Assembly (NCBI GenBank): GCA_022818135.1 | Contig: JAFMSR010000009.1 | Location: 20,834,115 to 20,898,114, forward strand | DNA: 64,000 nucleotides | Direction of reading: 5' to 3' | DNA from: Saxidomus purpurata | Taxonomy: Eukaryota > Mollusca > Bivalvia > Venerida > Veneridae | In this document: one piece after another, positions 47,901 to 58,089 of the stretch | Position numbering within the stretch: position 1 is the first letter of the stretch | Layout of the letters: each line of letters opens with the position of its first letter | The notes under the pieces: generated by a model | Told to the model about the DNA's origin: nothing | The model's database searches: none | What the model saw: the letters and a program-made list of their open reading frames with translations, nothing else | Position numbers and translations under genes: made by a program

Positions 47901-50900
47901 AGTTCCTGTTCGAATAATTTACTGGTTAATAATACATGTATTTTAATCTTAACTTGATTTTCAATAGTGAAATAATTCAGTTGACTGTAGAACTGGCGAT
48001 TTAATCTAAACATTGTAAACAATGGCAAAAATATTGCAACTGATACACGAAAGATAATCATTATCATGGTAGTTTAGTAAGAAACAATCAAAATTAGTAT
48101 ACACTGTATTAAGTATTTTACTAGTTCAATATTTTCCCATATCTTATATAAATAGTTATATTAATTGCCTGTTCACATAAAGATTATATTAACAGATGTA
48201 TGTTTACAGCTCTTATATAGATTATAAGATTTATTTTAACACTGGAGGTTCATGATTAGGTTTATGTTTTACTTTGACTTATCATTTCGTACCTCTAAAT
48301 GTCTCAAAGTTTCAGCCTGCACACTTGCTTTTTCATCAGTTGTAAATCTGTCGCTCTCCAGTATTGAACAGATAAAAGTAAATGCATGGTACTGAAAATA
48401 AAACAATAAACCCTTTAAAGAAGGAGCTAAGATCATTAAAATTCAGAAGGATATTCTGGAGCTTATTGTTTAAAGTCCAGCTGAGCAATCGCAAGTATTG
48501 TAGATGGATTTGTAACTTTACAATTTAGCTAAATAATCATAATAATCTTTGGACAAAACTGACTGGGTATTGCAGTCAGGTAAAACAAAACTCCCTAAAT
48601 ATTCAAGTTTTGTTAGGTAACAGTATGCATGAGAGTCACGCTGGTGTCTTGGCAAGTTCACCAGGGGAAAGATCCCACGGTCGGCCGGGACTATAATCAA
48701 TCTTAACAACACTAAGCAGTTTTAGAGTAAAAAAAACAAATTGACAAAACGGAAAACTACATTTGTACAATAAAGCCAACATTCTTGCATTTTTCATCTT
48801 TGTATGTACAGTTAAACCTGTGTGAAACAATCTGTCAAAAATCCAAAGCAGTTGTATAACCTGAGTTGATTTACCTTTCTTGCATAATCTCTCAAGTAAC
48901 GCGACAGAATCTTGTCAAACTGCCTCCTTTTCTCATACAATAACTCACATACACGATAGCTGAAGTAGATTATTGCAAAGTTGGATGAGTCAAACTAATA
49001 TTAAAGACCAGCTCTGAATAAAGACTAGCAGGAAGACAGTAGTGCACCATTAATCTATTCTTAAAACACATGCCAATAAAAACTATGTTTAAAGTTTGAA
49101 CAGTAAATCTGATTCTGGCACATGGATTTTGTCTGTGTTGCCATAGCTACATGATGTTTTAAACCATATTATTAATCATTGCAACATTTGTAGAAAACAC
49201 AGTACAGATGACAAAGAGTGGATTAACAGCAAATGGAATCTTGTCTGCAAAACTAAACATTTATCATAATTTACAACTACATGTACCACTATTTGTCAAT
49301 CTTCAATGTTACATATTTACCTAAAATGATACTCAGTATATATTTCACGTCGGGCCATTTCTGCCTCTAAGAGCAAAGTTTTTTAGAAGTTGAAAACTAA
49401 TAAAATTTATAATTTTGAACAGCATTACAACTGTAGACATTTTTATCACATACGACTTACAATTTTGCCTTCTCTGCAAGGTAGAGAAATCTTTCCTCGT
49501 CAACCTGTTGTAATCCCCAGCATGTGATAGTTCTAGTAAAGCTTGTTGTCTCTCCTCGTGTCTAGATTCATCGTCAGGGTTACACGAGAACTCCAGCACC
49601 TGACAAAATATCTTCACAAAGTGTATTGCAAAATGTGTGCTCTGGAATAAAATCCAGCACCTGACAAAATATAGTCACAAAGTGCATTGTAAATGTAAGC
49701 TCTTACACTTGGAATGTCAAACTTATTGGGGCTTTTGTAAGTACATTTACTTCAGAAAAAGTGGATCAATATGAACAAAATATCTAAGAGTTTTAAAGCA
49801 TACCTGTTCAAATAGTATTTTATTCACTGTGATGGTGTTTTCATGTCTAGCCATTTGTCTGGCAAGGAATGTGAACAATATTCCCACTTGTGTTGGCTGA
49901 AAAATTACACAGCTGGATTACATGCATGATAAGAAGGATAGTAACAACACCTGGATTGCTGGATCTATTTGTAAAACTTGTTGCAAGTAGTTTTAGTTTT
50001 GCAGATAAAATAAGACAACATTTAACTCCAATTAACTATAATCAAAGATCCCTTACAGAATCACTTCATGAAAACGACTTTTAGGAATATAAAAATGTTG
50101 GACTAGAAACTGTATAGGTGTTAGCTTAACAACCGATTAAAGATTCAAGCAATGCGTCTCTGGTGATTAAAAATTTCAGGAAAATGAATTATAAGCAAGA
50201 CTATTCACATGCAGATTAAAAAAAACTTTGTGTAAATATAAAAGTAAACATTTTTGCAAACACATATTACAACTAGGATCTTCTGGATACACAAACAATA
50301 TTTAACGTTATGTCAATTACAAGACCCATTTAAAAAGAAATGCTACTGTACCTTATCATATATAAGTAGTAAAACATCAAATATATACTGTAATAACTTA
50401 CTGTAAATCCAACACTTTCTACCATGGTTTGCAGCAATATATCCACAATACGTTGACGTTTTGCAATTCTGTAAAGTACATTTAATACTATATATACTAC
50501 AACCAGGAGTTTATGCTAAAATAATCCAGACAAAGCAGTGTAAGCAGTCATCAAGGTAAATAAGTCACTTTCTTAAACATGTTGAAAGTGATATTACCCT
50601 TTAAAACTGACCATCATAATTTAAAGAAAGGCATTAAAAGCACCCTTAGAAATCAACTAGACCTATCACTAAATGTGATAAATACCTCAGAAATACTGCT
50701 TTGTCAACTGAAGAAGTTAGCAGTAACAGAATACCTTGCACAAAAAACTAAAATAGAGATATGGTTTTTGGCAATAACTCTGTAATTTGTCAAAATAGAG
50801 TTATGGTTTTTGTACACTGCACTTCCTCTCATTGTGCTTGACCATTGTATGTAGTTGTATTTAATTCCAACCAGTAGATTTTAAGTTCTGCTCTGGACAA

Positions 50901-52556
50901 GAGGAAAAGTAACAAAGGGCAATAACTCTGTAATTAGTCAAGATGGAGTTATGGTTCTTGTGCACTGCATTTTCTCTCAATGTGCTTGACCATTGTATGA
51001 ATGTATCGAATTCCAACCAGTAGTTTTCAAGATATGCTCTGGACAAGGAAAATGCAACGGACCGACCAATAGACCGCCCGACCAACCACTGAGTGACTCC
51101 TATATACTCCCCTAAACTTTGTTTCGGGGGTATAAATATCACTGATGTTATAACTTTAAGATAAAATAGAATAGAAGGTGAACACCTGAGTCAAAATGGA
51201 TAATCCGCCTATTTTGTAAGGTTTAGTTACATTTCTATTCGCTTATAAGAGAAAAACATTATAATTTGACCCGAGTTGCATTTATATCATGTGTGTGTTC
51301 AAAGCATTCACTGTTTTAAGCTTCATACTCGCCTGCAATGCAAAATAAACATTTTGAACAGTAATAGAATTCTTAGTAGTCTCAAGTATTCATCTATTAA
51401 GATATAAAGCACATTCACTCCACATATACCTGGCACTTAAAAAGTGGATTATTTTGTTTATGTCTTTGCCGATAACTTACATTCCATTAACACAGGGTTT
51501 TATTGTACAAAGCATACAATTTATAACGCACACAAAGGAAAGAATAGCCAGAGCAACTTATCCTGTCCAAAAATGTAGTAAAGCACTACTTATGTCAAGA
51601 AGACAATATACAAACAACGCTTGTAGGTTTTATATCTTTAATGCATGATAATACGGCCAACTGCAATATACTATTAAAGTTAAAACAATAGAGCATTATT
51701 ATGTTTTATATGGAATGAACAATAACTCGTGTGTGTCATATTAACATTATTCTATAGAGTATTTGTGTCCCTTGTCACATACACAACGTGCACCCACTCC
51801 AATGCTGACTTGACAAAAATGGATTTCTTAGTTAATTAGATTTCTCTCCACTTGAAAAGCTTCATTTTTAAGTTTACCATTTACCATTGTTGCCAGTCGT
51901 TGCTGAGAAACAGGGCTTTGAGATGTTATTTAAATCAAAGTGTGCAGTGATATATTAATTGGAATAAAATGTTGACAAAATCTGATTAATTTGGAATATT
52001 TACCCTTCACTAGTATTAAATTCTTCTTCAAATGCCTGAAAAAGAAACCAATAGGTTTCAAGTTTAAATTCATTGCTTATAATCAACAATGAAAAATTAC
52101 AAACTGTGAATTATATATATATATATATAGTTTATTATCATAAGCAATAGACCATACTGCCCTTTGATTGGCGACATGTCAGGCTTTCAAATACCTAAAA
52201 TAAAGAGAAATCACTTAATATGTGTATGACAGCAACATAAAACATATACCTTTTACAATACATGTCCAGCAATATTCAGGTATTACAGTGTAGGTATCAA
52301 CAAGGTTTTCCTTCGACTTGACCTTGTGACATTGTTTTTTTGAAACCAGGTGACCCAAATTCGAGCCTTAGATATATCAACCAGCAGAATGGGCTTACAT
52401 ATTTAAATGACGAACCACACTGTGACACATAGAAACTTACCTCATGTTTGACTTTATGTACATGATCCTGAGGCATATCACCAATTGGATAGGCCCTCCC
52501 AGCCAGGCAACAACTGATGTATACTAACAACTTGTTTCCCAGTCTGATCTGGCTGT
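41837..52556 (-). CDS. VPS8: VPS8, CORVET endosomal tethering complex subunit (C-terminal half)
   Basis: Minus-strand exons from 5' to 3': 52441-52556, broken 52138-52194, 52004-52035, 50402-50468, 49804-49896, 49461-49599, 48875-48959, 48293-48391, 47766-47905, 47234-47390, 46279-46368, 45433-45496, 44939-45036, 44383-44464, 43791-43954, 43054-43220, 42641-42836, 42263-42331, 41837-41959. The 18 intact exons give about 660 residues, roughly the C-terminal half of VPS8 (about 1400 in animals). Recognised stretches include LLVYISCCLAGRAYPIGDMP, FLARQMARHENT, AYLLEKAGDIQGAF and LILGMLETYNYEQ. A RING finger follows (CRIC..CGHSYHGTC..CYMC). VPS8 is a core subunit of CORVET, which tethers Rab5-positive early endosomes. 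The N-terminal beta-propeller exons are not in the window. Two coding defects (49504 and 52138-52194) are described separately. Confidence 0.93.
42641..43220 (-). CDS. VPS8: VPS8 RING-finger exons
   Basis: Exon 43054-43220 ends with GEQCRICVKKF..AVLVF and splits an Arg codon. Exon 42641-42836 continues CGHSYHGTC..TYVCYMC. Together they form a C-terminal RING with ligands C-x2-C, C-x-H-x2-H-x2-C and C-x2-C. The intron falls between the second and third ligand pairs. Confidence 0.9.
45932..46169. repeat. Dispersed repeat (copy B) flanked by 48-bp direct repeats
   Basis: CACACCATTACTTTAATTTT.. at 45932-45979 recurs with few changes at 46122-46169. Between them is copy B of the repeat at 40206. 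The direct repeats are 190 bp apart and lie in the intron between VPS8 exons 45433-45496 and 46279-46368. Confidence 0.8.
46585..46695 (-). repeat. Possible tRNA-derived SINE head
   Basis: On the minus strand GTGGTTGAGTGGATAGTGTC resembles a tRNA A-box region. There is no convincing B box. It lies in a VPS8 intron. Confidence 0.3.
46968..47210. repeat. 27-bp tandem repeat, about nine units
   Basis: Unit ACATAATGTTATCTGAGCTC plus TTAAAAT, in the VPS8 intron next to exon 47234-47390. Because the period is a multiple of three it stays open on the minus strand and gives a repeating SSDNIMYFK frame, which I regard as non-coding. Confidence 0.9.
49461..49599 (-). CDS. VPS8: VPS8 exon with a 1-nt frame break
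   Basis: Upstream of the break the frame reads VLEFSCNPDDESRHEERQQA..HAGDYN. Downstream, in another frame, it reads VDEERFLYLAEKAK. Both are VPS8-like. The exon starts phase 0 and must end phase 2 to join YRVCELLYEK at 48959, which needs 140 nt; it has 139. One base is missing near the CC at 49504-49505 (plus strand). Confidence 0.8.
49593..49700. repeat. 61-bp tandem duplication of a VPS8 splice acceptor region
   Basis: CCAGCACCTGACAAAATAT and the next 35 or so bases occur at 49593 and again at 49654. The copy contains the same minus-strand acceptor TTTTGTCAG/GTGCTGG, so two near-identical 3' splice sites lie 61 bp apart. Confidence 0.8.
50765..51140 (-). repeat. Tandem-unit dispersed repeat with terminal hairpin
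   Basis: Two units (AATAACTCTGTAATT..CAAAATAGAGTTATGG, TGCTTGACCATTGTATG, AATTCCAACCAGTAG) end in the hairpin CTCCCCTAAACTTTGTTTCGGGGG. It is the same family as 26500-27712. It lies in the VPS8 intron between exons 50402-50468 and 52004-52035. Confidence 0.75.
52138..52194 (-). pseudogene. VPS8: Broken VPS8 exon remnant
   Basis: After a good acceptor TCTTTATTTTAG the phase-0 frame reads VFESLTCRQSKG and then meets a stop. Preceding exon 52441-52556 ends KVKHE at phase 0, and VPS8 proteins continue here with VFE. About 30 residues expected before AFEEEFNTSEG (52004-52035) are missing. The place is taken by unrelated sequence and a TA repeat at 52111-52130. Confidence 0.6.
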
Positions 52557-52595
52557 CTGAAAAAAAAATCCACATGCCATTGAATCCTTTGTTAT

Positions 52596-52603
52596 ATTTT
52601 TGT
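52596..52603. repeat. Target site duplication of the hAT element, left copy
   Basis: ATTTTTGT directly before the left terminal inverted repeat. The identical 8-mer follows the right end at 53463-53470. Confidence 0.9.
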
Positions 52604-53462
52604 TAGGGATGGCAACGAATACCAAAAATGATATTCGAGTACTCGGTCCTTCTTCCGATCGAGAACTCGAGTACTCAGAAAACGATTTAGTGACTAAAAT
52701 ATATATACCTCCAGTGTATGTAAGTTCTATACTACAAAGAGTACATTTTACGGTTTTGTCATCACTACACCGCTTGAAATACTTCCAAGTAGACGATTTC
52801 GACGGAGGCATATTTCAAATTTGACTAATTATTTCACAGACAAGTGTACAGATTACTTAATAGATATTCAGAAAAGAGACTTTGAAAGACCACTAAATTC
52901 TATATATACGATTTAGGAAAAAAATGTTACATATTTTCTACTGGGCCATAATAATAATTTATACTCCACACACGTTGTTTAACTACTGGCATAATAAGCT
53001 TATCAAGTCATTAAGACTTCTAATTGCAAGACCCACATTTACAGCTTATCGAACAAACGCATAGGCGACATTGTGTAATTGCTATTATACACCTCATTTT
53101 AAACACACTGCGAAAACTACAATCCAATATCATCTTATACGCATATATTGTTTTGTTAAGATCATATGCTGCATAGAATCATAACAATACCTGCATGTCA
53201 AACTGTCAACTCGTATATTGCATTTAGGGGCCTACCTAGCGGATTAAACAATAGAATTTTCACACATCACCTGGCGTGTTTTGATAACGATCCCAAATTA
53301 GAATAATGACAGGTTAAGACTGTTAGTTGGAGGGACCAAATAGCGATAATTTATGATTTTATGTATGATGCGATTTTTGCAAAATAATATTTTTTTCCAA
53401 GTATTCGAATACCGTTTTGCTAATCGAGTACTCGGACGTTCTAGTACTCGTTGCCATCCCTA
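52604..53462 (-). mobile_element. Non-autonomous hAT transposon
   Basis: The ends TAGGGATGGCAACGA and TCGTTGCCATCCCTA are perfect 15-bp inverted repeats. Behind them both arms carry CGAGTACTCGG-type blocks in inverse order. Perfect 8-bp target duplications (ATTTTTGT) flank the 859-bp element, as hAT transposases make. It keeps one transposase exon (52709-52811) with a BED finger; the rest of the transposase is deleted. It sits 48 bp upstream of the acceptor of VPS8 exon 52441-52556. Confidence 0.92.
52709..52811 (-). CDS. hAT transposase first exon, N-terminal half of a BED zinc finger
   Basis: From ATG, 34 codons begin MPPSKSSTWKYF and continue to CTLCSIELTYTG, ending in phase 1 at a donor GGAG/GTATAT. 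W-x-Y-F followed by C-x2-C is the first half of a BED-type zinc finger; the two His ligands would be in the next exon, which is missing. The exon is on the same strand as VPS8 and its phase fits the VPS8 exon at 52556. Whether it is transcribed is unknown. Confidence 0.6.
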
Positions 53463-53470
53463 ATTTTTGT
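53463..53470. repeat. Target site duplication of the hAT element, right copy
   Basis: ATTTTTGT directly after the right inverted repeat, identical to 52596-52603. Confidence 0.9.
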
Positions 53471-55014
53471 AGTTTATACAAATCTAATTTAATTTGATTA
53501 TGAAGTAAGCTTCATAGCCTATTGGATCTCTTTTAAACACTCATTCTTATCTGAGTTCTATCACAGTGCCTAGACACTTTCATCCCTACTGGTTTGCTAT
53601 ATTTCTAAAGATTTCATTTCCCGAGTTAGAGAGTTCATTTTTTGTAACATGATGCAGTATTCATTCATTTGAGAAAGTCAATGGTATAGATGCATGCTCT
53701 TGAAGAAGTTTGGTAAAGATTCATGTTAAGTGCTATTCCTATGAAATAATTTTATGTCTTATCTCTGGTTTCTCAGGTTAATATTATTTAAAAGGCAGCC
53801 ACGTTTTCTAACAAATTAACTCTCTTTGACACTTTTTTTACAATCCTGGAACTAGGTCACCCTTGGGACATTCATGTAAGAAATGTTTGGAGAAATAGCT
53901 TACAAACACCCATATAACTCTTTATTATAATTATAGTTATGATTTGTTCTCTGACCCCATTGGACTAGGTGTAATCCAGTGCACATGTATTATACATCAT
54001 GTTCACCTCAGTCAATGTGATAAAACGGATCTAATATTCATCCTGTATAATACAGTTTAACTTGCATTAGCAGTCACCTGTATACAGCGTGACCTTTTCT
54101 GTAATGGAAAGCCTCAGATCCATAGGACATAATCCCTAAATACTTGCTGGCTAAAATGACGCAAAACTGTGCTAAAGCCGCCACTGCCTCAATGCCAAAT
54201 ATAACATAATAACTTTAATATTTCCATATTTAAACAATCTTTGAAATATACATGATATATGACTGTATCTATTTTTAAATTGCTCAAGTCTTTTGACAGT
54301 AAAAATGTTGTATTAAAACATCAAAATGATTAGATAATTGTGAACAATAAGAAATAATTTAAGTCATTCTTATTTCTGATTTGTTTATCAAACATTATCC
54401 CTTAATATGGAAAACTTGATATAGCGGTCACCTGACTATAGCAGCCACTTTTCCTGAGTCCCTATGGTAAACGCTATTAATATCGACCGTATACACAATT
54501 TTCAAAGATTTTCCTACGATTCTAAAAACCAATGATATAAGCGTTTAGTTAAGTTAACCTTAGAAGTCACTGTTAAACAAGTAATTTCCCAGACAGAGCC
54601 AATTTAGATACCATGTTTATGATTTCAACAAAACTGGAATAGGGTCACTATAAAATAGTGTACACCTAATGTCACCTATTATCTTAGGTCTGGGTTGTGT
54701 GGTTTTGGAGAAGATATTTTGGTTGACATGGCAACAATTAGTTTTGCACAGAATGAATATTTTTAGAAAAAAATTCTAATAAAAGACAGCTCAAGGAACA
54801 TTGTTTTGAAGTTTGACTGGAATTGGCCAGATGGTTTTGGAGGCGTTGCACAAATTGTTACCCCTGATAACAAATGATGATGGACAGTATGATAATAACA
54901 GCTCATGATGAGCTTCTTATACAAGGGTGAAGAAAATGGCATCAAGTACCTAAGCCATACTAGGGCCTTTGATAAATAATCAAAGAGATTTCTTAAACTG
55001 TTATATACGGGAGA
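53471..55014. other. Gene-free sequence upstream of the visible VPS8 exons
   Basis: No exon with VPS8 character was found on the minus strand. The longest frame (54763-55017) has no recognisable domain and appears to lie in repeat-derived DNA. Confidence 0.5.
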
Positions 55015-55294
55015 CACTCAAAATCCCCTTGGTCCAAATCCCCTTGGTCCAAAAATGGCATAGTAGTCATAATCCCCTCAATGGTTTTTACATTGTAATT
55101 TCAATAATTTTAACTTTTTTCAATCATTCGCAATAGTAAAGTAAAACTAGAGACAAATAAAACATACATTTTAGTAAAACATTTTTATTCAATTGAATCT
55201 ATATGCTTTTCCGCTTGTAAAATCCATTGAGGGAATTATGACTACTATGCCATTTTTGGACCAAGGGGATTTTGACCGAGGGGATTTTGAAGTG
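55015..55294. mobile_element. MITE with long terminal inverted repeats
   Basis: The left arm has CAAAATCCCCTTGGTCC, a second AAATCCCCTTGGTCCAAAAA, then TGGCATAGTAGTCATAATCC and CCTCAATGG. The right arm is the inverse of the same series. Arms are about 70 bp and the element about 280 bp, AT-rich inside and without coding sequence. Ends read CACT..AGTG; no clear target duplication is visible. Confidence 0.75.
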
Positions 55295-56265
55295 CACTCG
55301 TTATAAACAGTTTACCTATAGCTCTACATCTCTACTTTAAAATCAATGGCCTATAGAAATATTATAACAAACATATCACAATGGCTGTATGCGCGTTAAA
55401 ATATATGACCTCTTAAAGACAATTTAAACCTCCTTAATAAGTAAACCCCCTCACCACCAAACTGCAGGTGTTTTGTTCCTCTTATCAGATAAGACACTGA
55501 TTAGGTGTCTTTAGACTGAACATTGAGTCCAATAAACAGACCAATAATTCTATTGACATCTAGACATACATTTTGTTAATCGTTTATTGCTAATTTCCTG
55601 TTGCATACTGCATACTTTAATGGTATTAAACTGTACATTGACAATGCACTAACCACAATATATGTTAAATACGCGTAGATGCTATTGAAAAGCATAAGTA
55701 ACATTAATAATTTTCTTAACTATTATCCTTTTTTTTCAAATAAGAAGTTCTTAACTCTTTTAACCATGTACACCTGGTCCATCATTTATCAACCTTTAAT
55801 TACTGTAATAGTAGCTATACAGTAGCTGATAATGAAAAACATAAGCTAGTCTATCATTGGCTAAGACCCCTACTGTGAATACACTGATTTATCTAAAATA
55901 AAATACCAAGCCATTTGAACAAAGTAATTTATCTCCTAAAGATCAATACCAAAAACAAAAGAACACAAAGAACATTTTTTCAAATATGTTGCACAATATA
56001 TTTTGTGCAGTTAAATTACCACACTGATCTCAAATAGAATGATGTCTTTTTACCATGTGATACATTATGCTTTCAAATAATTAAACGATCCTTGTTATAT
56101 AGTTTTGCAGGCATTTTATATTGCTTTGATCTACGTGGAACAACTAGTTTATATTTGTGAGACGAAGGAATCAGTGAAAAAGATTGTAACTAGTACTGTG
56201 GGTTTCTTCGGAAAGACATTTTCTATGTTTTATTTCAAAAATGTGTATAGAATATTAAGAACACA
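55295..56265. promoter_or_regulatory. Upstream region of TRIM-like gene 2
   Basis: No gene is visible. TTTTGCAG at 56103-56110 could be the acceptor of a 5' UTR exon running into the start codon at 56266, so the gene may have an upstream non-coding exon. No TATA box could be assigned with confidence. Confidence 0.3.
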
Positions 56266-58089
56266 ATGGCGTTCTCGAATCTGGGGAATTCAGGTTCCTC
56301 ATTAACACAAGACTCGGATGAAATAGAGGAAATGTACTGTGAACAATGCCATAGACATGACAATGAATATAAAGAAGCTGCAGGATTTTGTGTGGATTGT
56401 AAAGAATATTTGTGTGACACTTGCCTAAAATACCATAGAAGACAAGCACTCAACCATTCTATGCAAAACAAGGATAATATGCCACAAGATTTCTGTTTTG
56501 AAAAATGTTCCATACACCCAAATCAAATAATTAAGTTCTACTGTGGAGATTGTCAAAACTTCCCATGCTCTATATGCAAGTCCTCATGCCACCAAAACTG
56601 TACAAACATCAGTCACTTGCCAACACTTGTCCAAGGAATTGAAAATTGTACAGAGCTGAAAGATCTAATTACAAATTTGGACAAACTGTCACAAAAAATA
56701 GAGCAAACAGAAGAAAAAGTCAACCATAACCTTCAGAGAGTAGTGGCACAAGAAACTAAGACATTGGCAGCAACAAGAAAGCTGAAAGAAAATTTAATGG
56801 TGATATACACAAATCATCAACAGAAAACCATTGACACTTTCGATCAGAAAATGAAAAGGACTCTAGCAAGGCTGAAAGAAGAAAGGACAAGGCTAGTTGA
56901 GAAGGAGGCAAAGAAACAGAAGGAATTTGAAAGGAAGCTAAGTAAGAATGAAAAAAATGTAACTGATAAAGTTGCAAATATCAGGGACAGTGACCAGAAA
57001 CAACTCAAGTCCATTCAAGGTACAAGTCTGACAATGAAAAATGATCTGAAAACATTATCTTCTGCAATTGTCCAACAACAGAATACAAATCAAAGGTGCA
57101 AACTATTTGTGACAATGAAGAAGGGGATACAAGAAACAGAAAAACTTAAAAATTGTTTGCATAAACTTCAGGGATCTAATGATATCCACAATTACTGTGT
57201 TGAAAGTGAAGTTAGGGAGTTGAATGTTTCGAGTCTTCAGAATGCAAAAACATGTTTTAGCTTCCGAGAGTTACTCTCCTCAAACAGTCACGTGATAACA
57301 GTTAATTTCCTTCATAATCTAGAAGTCAAGGCAGCTGAAGAGTCATCTTTGTGTTTATTGAATGAAAATGCTATTCTTATTGCTGATTTCAAGGATCAAA
57401 TACTCATTGTCAAAAATGTAAATTTCTTTAAAAAACCATATATTATAAAACGTTTGGCTTCCGGTCCCTGGGCCATAGCTAAAGTTGAAGACAGTAAGGT
57501 TGCTGTTACATTTCCTGTTGAAGGCATTGTCAGGCTGCTCACATTTCCTGAACCTATAACTGATATCGACAGTATAAAAGTTGGAAAAAGTTGTCGTGGT
57601 ATTGCATATAGTAACAACAATCTTATAGTGTCTTATGACACCAACCCTGGGAAGGTTCAGATACTGGACATGTCTGGTAATGTACTGAAATATTTTGACA
57701 AAGAAAACAATGGGAAGCCTCTGTTTTGCGAGCCTTGGTACTTGACACTAAGTCCAGAAAACACAACTTTATATGTGTCTGACAGAAGCAGAGAAACTGT
57801 GACCAGTATGACTTTGGGTGGTAAAGTCACGGCTATCTACAGTGATGAACATTTGAGGGGACCATGCCAGATGACCGTGGATGAGTCAGGGGCAGTTTAT
57901 GTGTGCGGGTGTACGTCACACAATGTTCATAAGCTATCATCTGATCTCACCAAACTGAAGATCCTGCTTGATAGGGAAAATGGAATGAACCATCCAATGA
58001 ATGTGACATACAGCCAGAAAAACAACAAACTATATGTGAAAATGTGTGGCAGTAGCACAATTGAAGTGTTTAAAGTGATGTGCAAATAA
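56266..58089 (+). CDS. RING-less TRIM-like protein (B-box1, B-box2, coiled coil, beta-propeller), gene 2
   Basis: A single-exon frame of 607 residues, paralogue of the gene at 34097: 81 of the first 120 residues are identical without gaps. B-box 1 has the same eight ligands (C25 to H64). In B-box 2 the ligands C81, H84, C93, C96, C101, C104 and H117 are kept, but position 108 is Cys followed by His109. The coiled coil (about 125-320) and C-terminal propeller (TLSPENTTLYVSDR, MTVDESGAVYVCG) follow as in gene 1. It is on the strand opposite to VPS8 and, if the VPS8 N-terminal exons lie beyond 64000, is nested in a VPS8 intron. Function is inferred only from domain make-up: a scaffold or regulator of other TRIM proteins, not an E3 ligase by itself. 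Confidence 0.9.
   Translation: MAFSNLGNSGSSLTQDSDEIEEMYCEQCHRHDNEYKEAAGFCVDCKEYLCDTCLKYHRRQALNHSMQNKDNMPQDFCFEKCSIHPNQIIKFYCGDCQNFPCSICKSSCHQNCTNISHLPTLVQGIENCTELKDLITNLDKLSQKIEQTEEKVNHNLQRVVAQETKTLAATRKLKENLMVIYTNHQQKTIDTFDQKMKRTLARLKEERTRLVEKEAKKQKEFERKLSKNEKNVTDKVANIRDSDQKQLKSIQGTSLTMKNDLKTLSSAIVQQQNTNQRCKLFVTMKKGIQETEKLKNCLHKLQGSNDIHNYCVESEVRELNVSSLQNAKTCFSFRELLSSNSHVITVNFLHNLEVKAAEESSLCLLNENAILIADFKDQILIVKNVNFFKKPYIIKRLASGPWAIAKVEDSKVAVTFPVEGIVRLLTFPEPITDIDSIKVGKSCRGIAYSNNNLIVSYDTNPGKVQILDMSGNVLKYFDKENNGKPLFCEPWYLTLSPENTTLYVSDRSRETVTSMTLGGKVTAIYSDEHLRGPCQMTVDESGAVYVCGCTSHNVHKLSSDLTKLKILLDRENGMNHPMNVTYSQKNNKLYVKMCGSSTIEVFKVMCK

Noticed and set aside
49322..49365. Possible extra VPS8 exon reading AEMARREIYTEYHF
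   Set aside because: It has splice-like borders, but exon 49461-49599 joins YRVCELLYE at 48959 directly as LAEKAKFYRVCE, which matches the family; the extra piece would break it.
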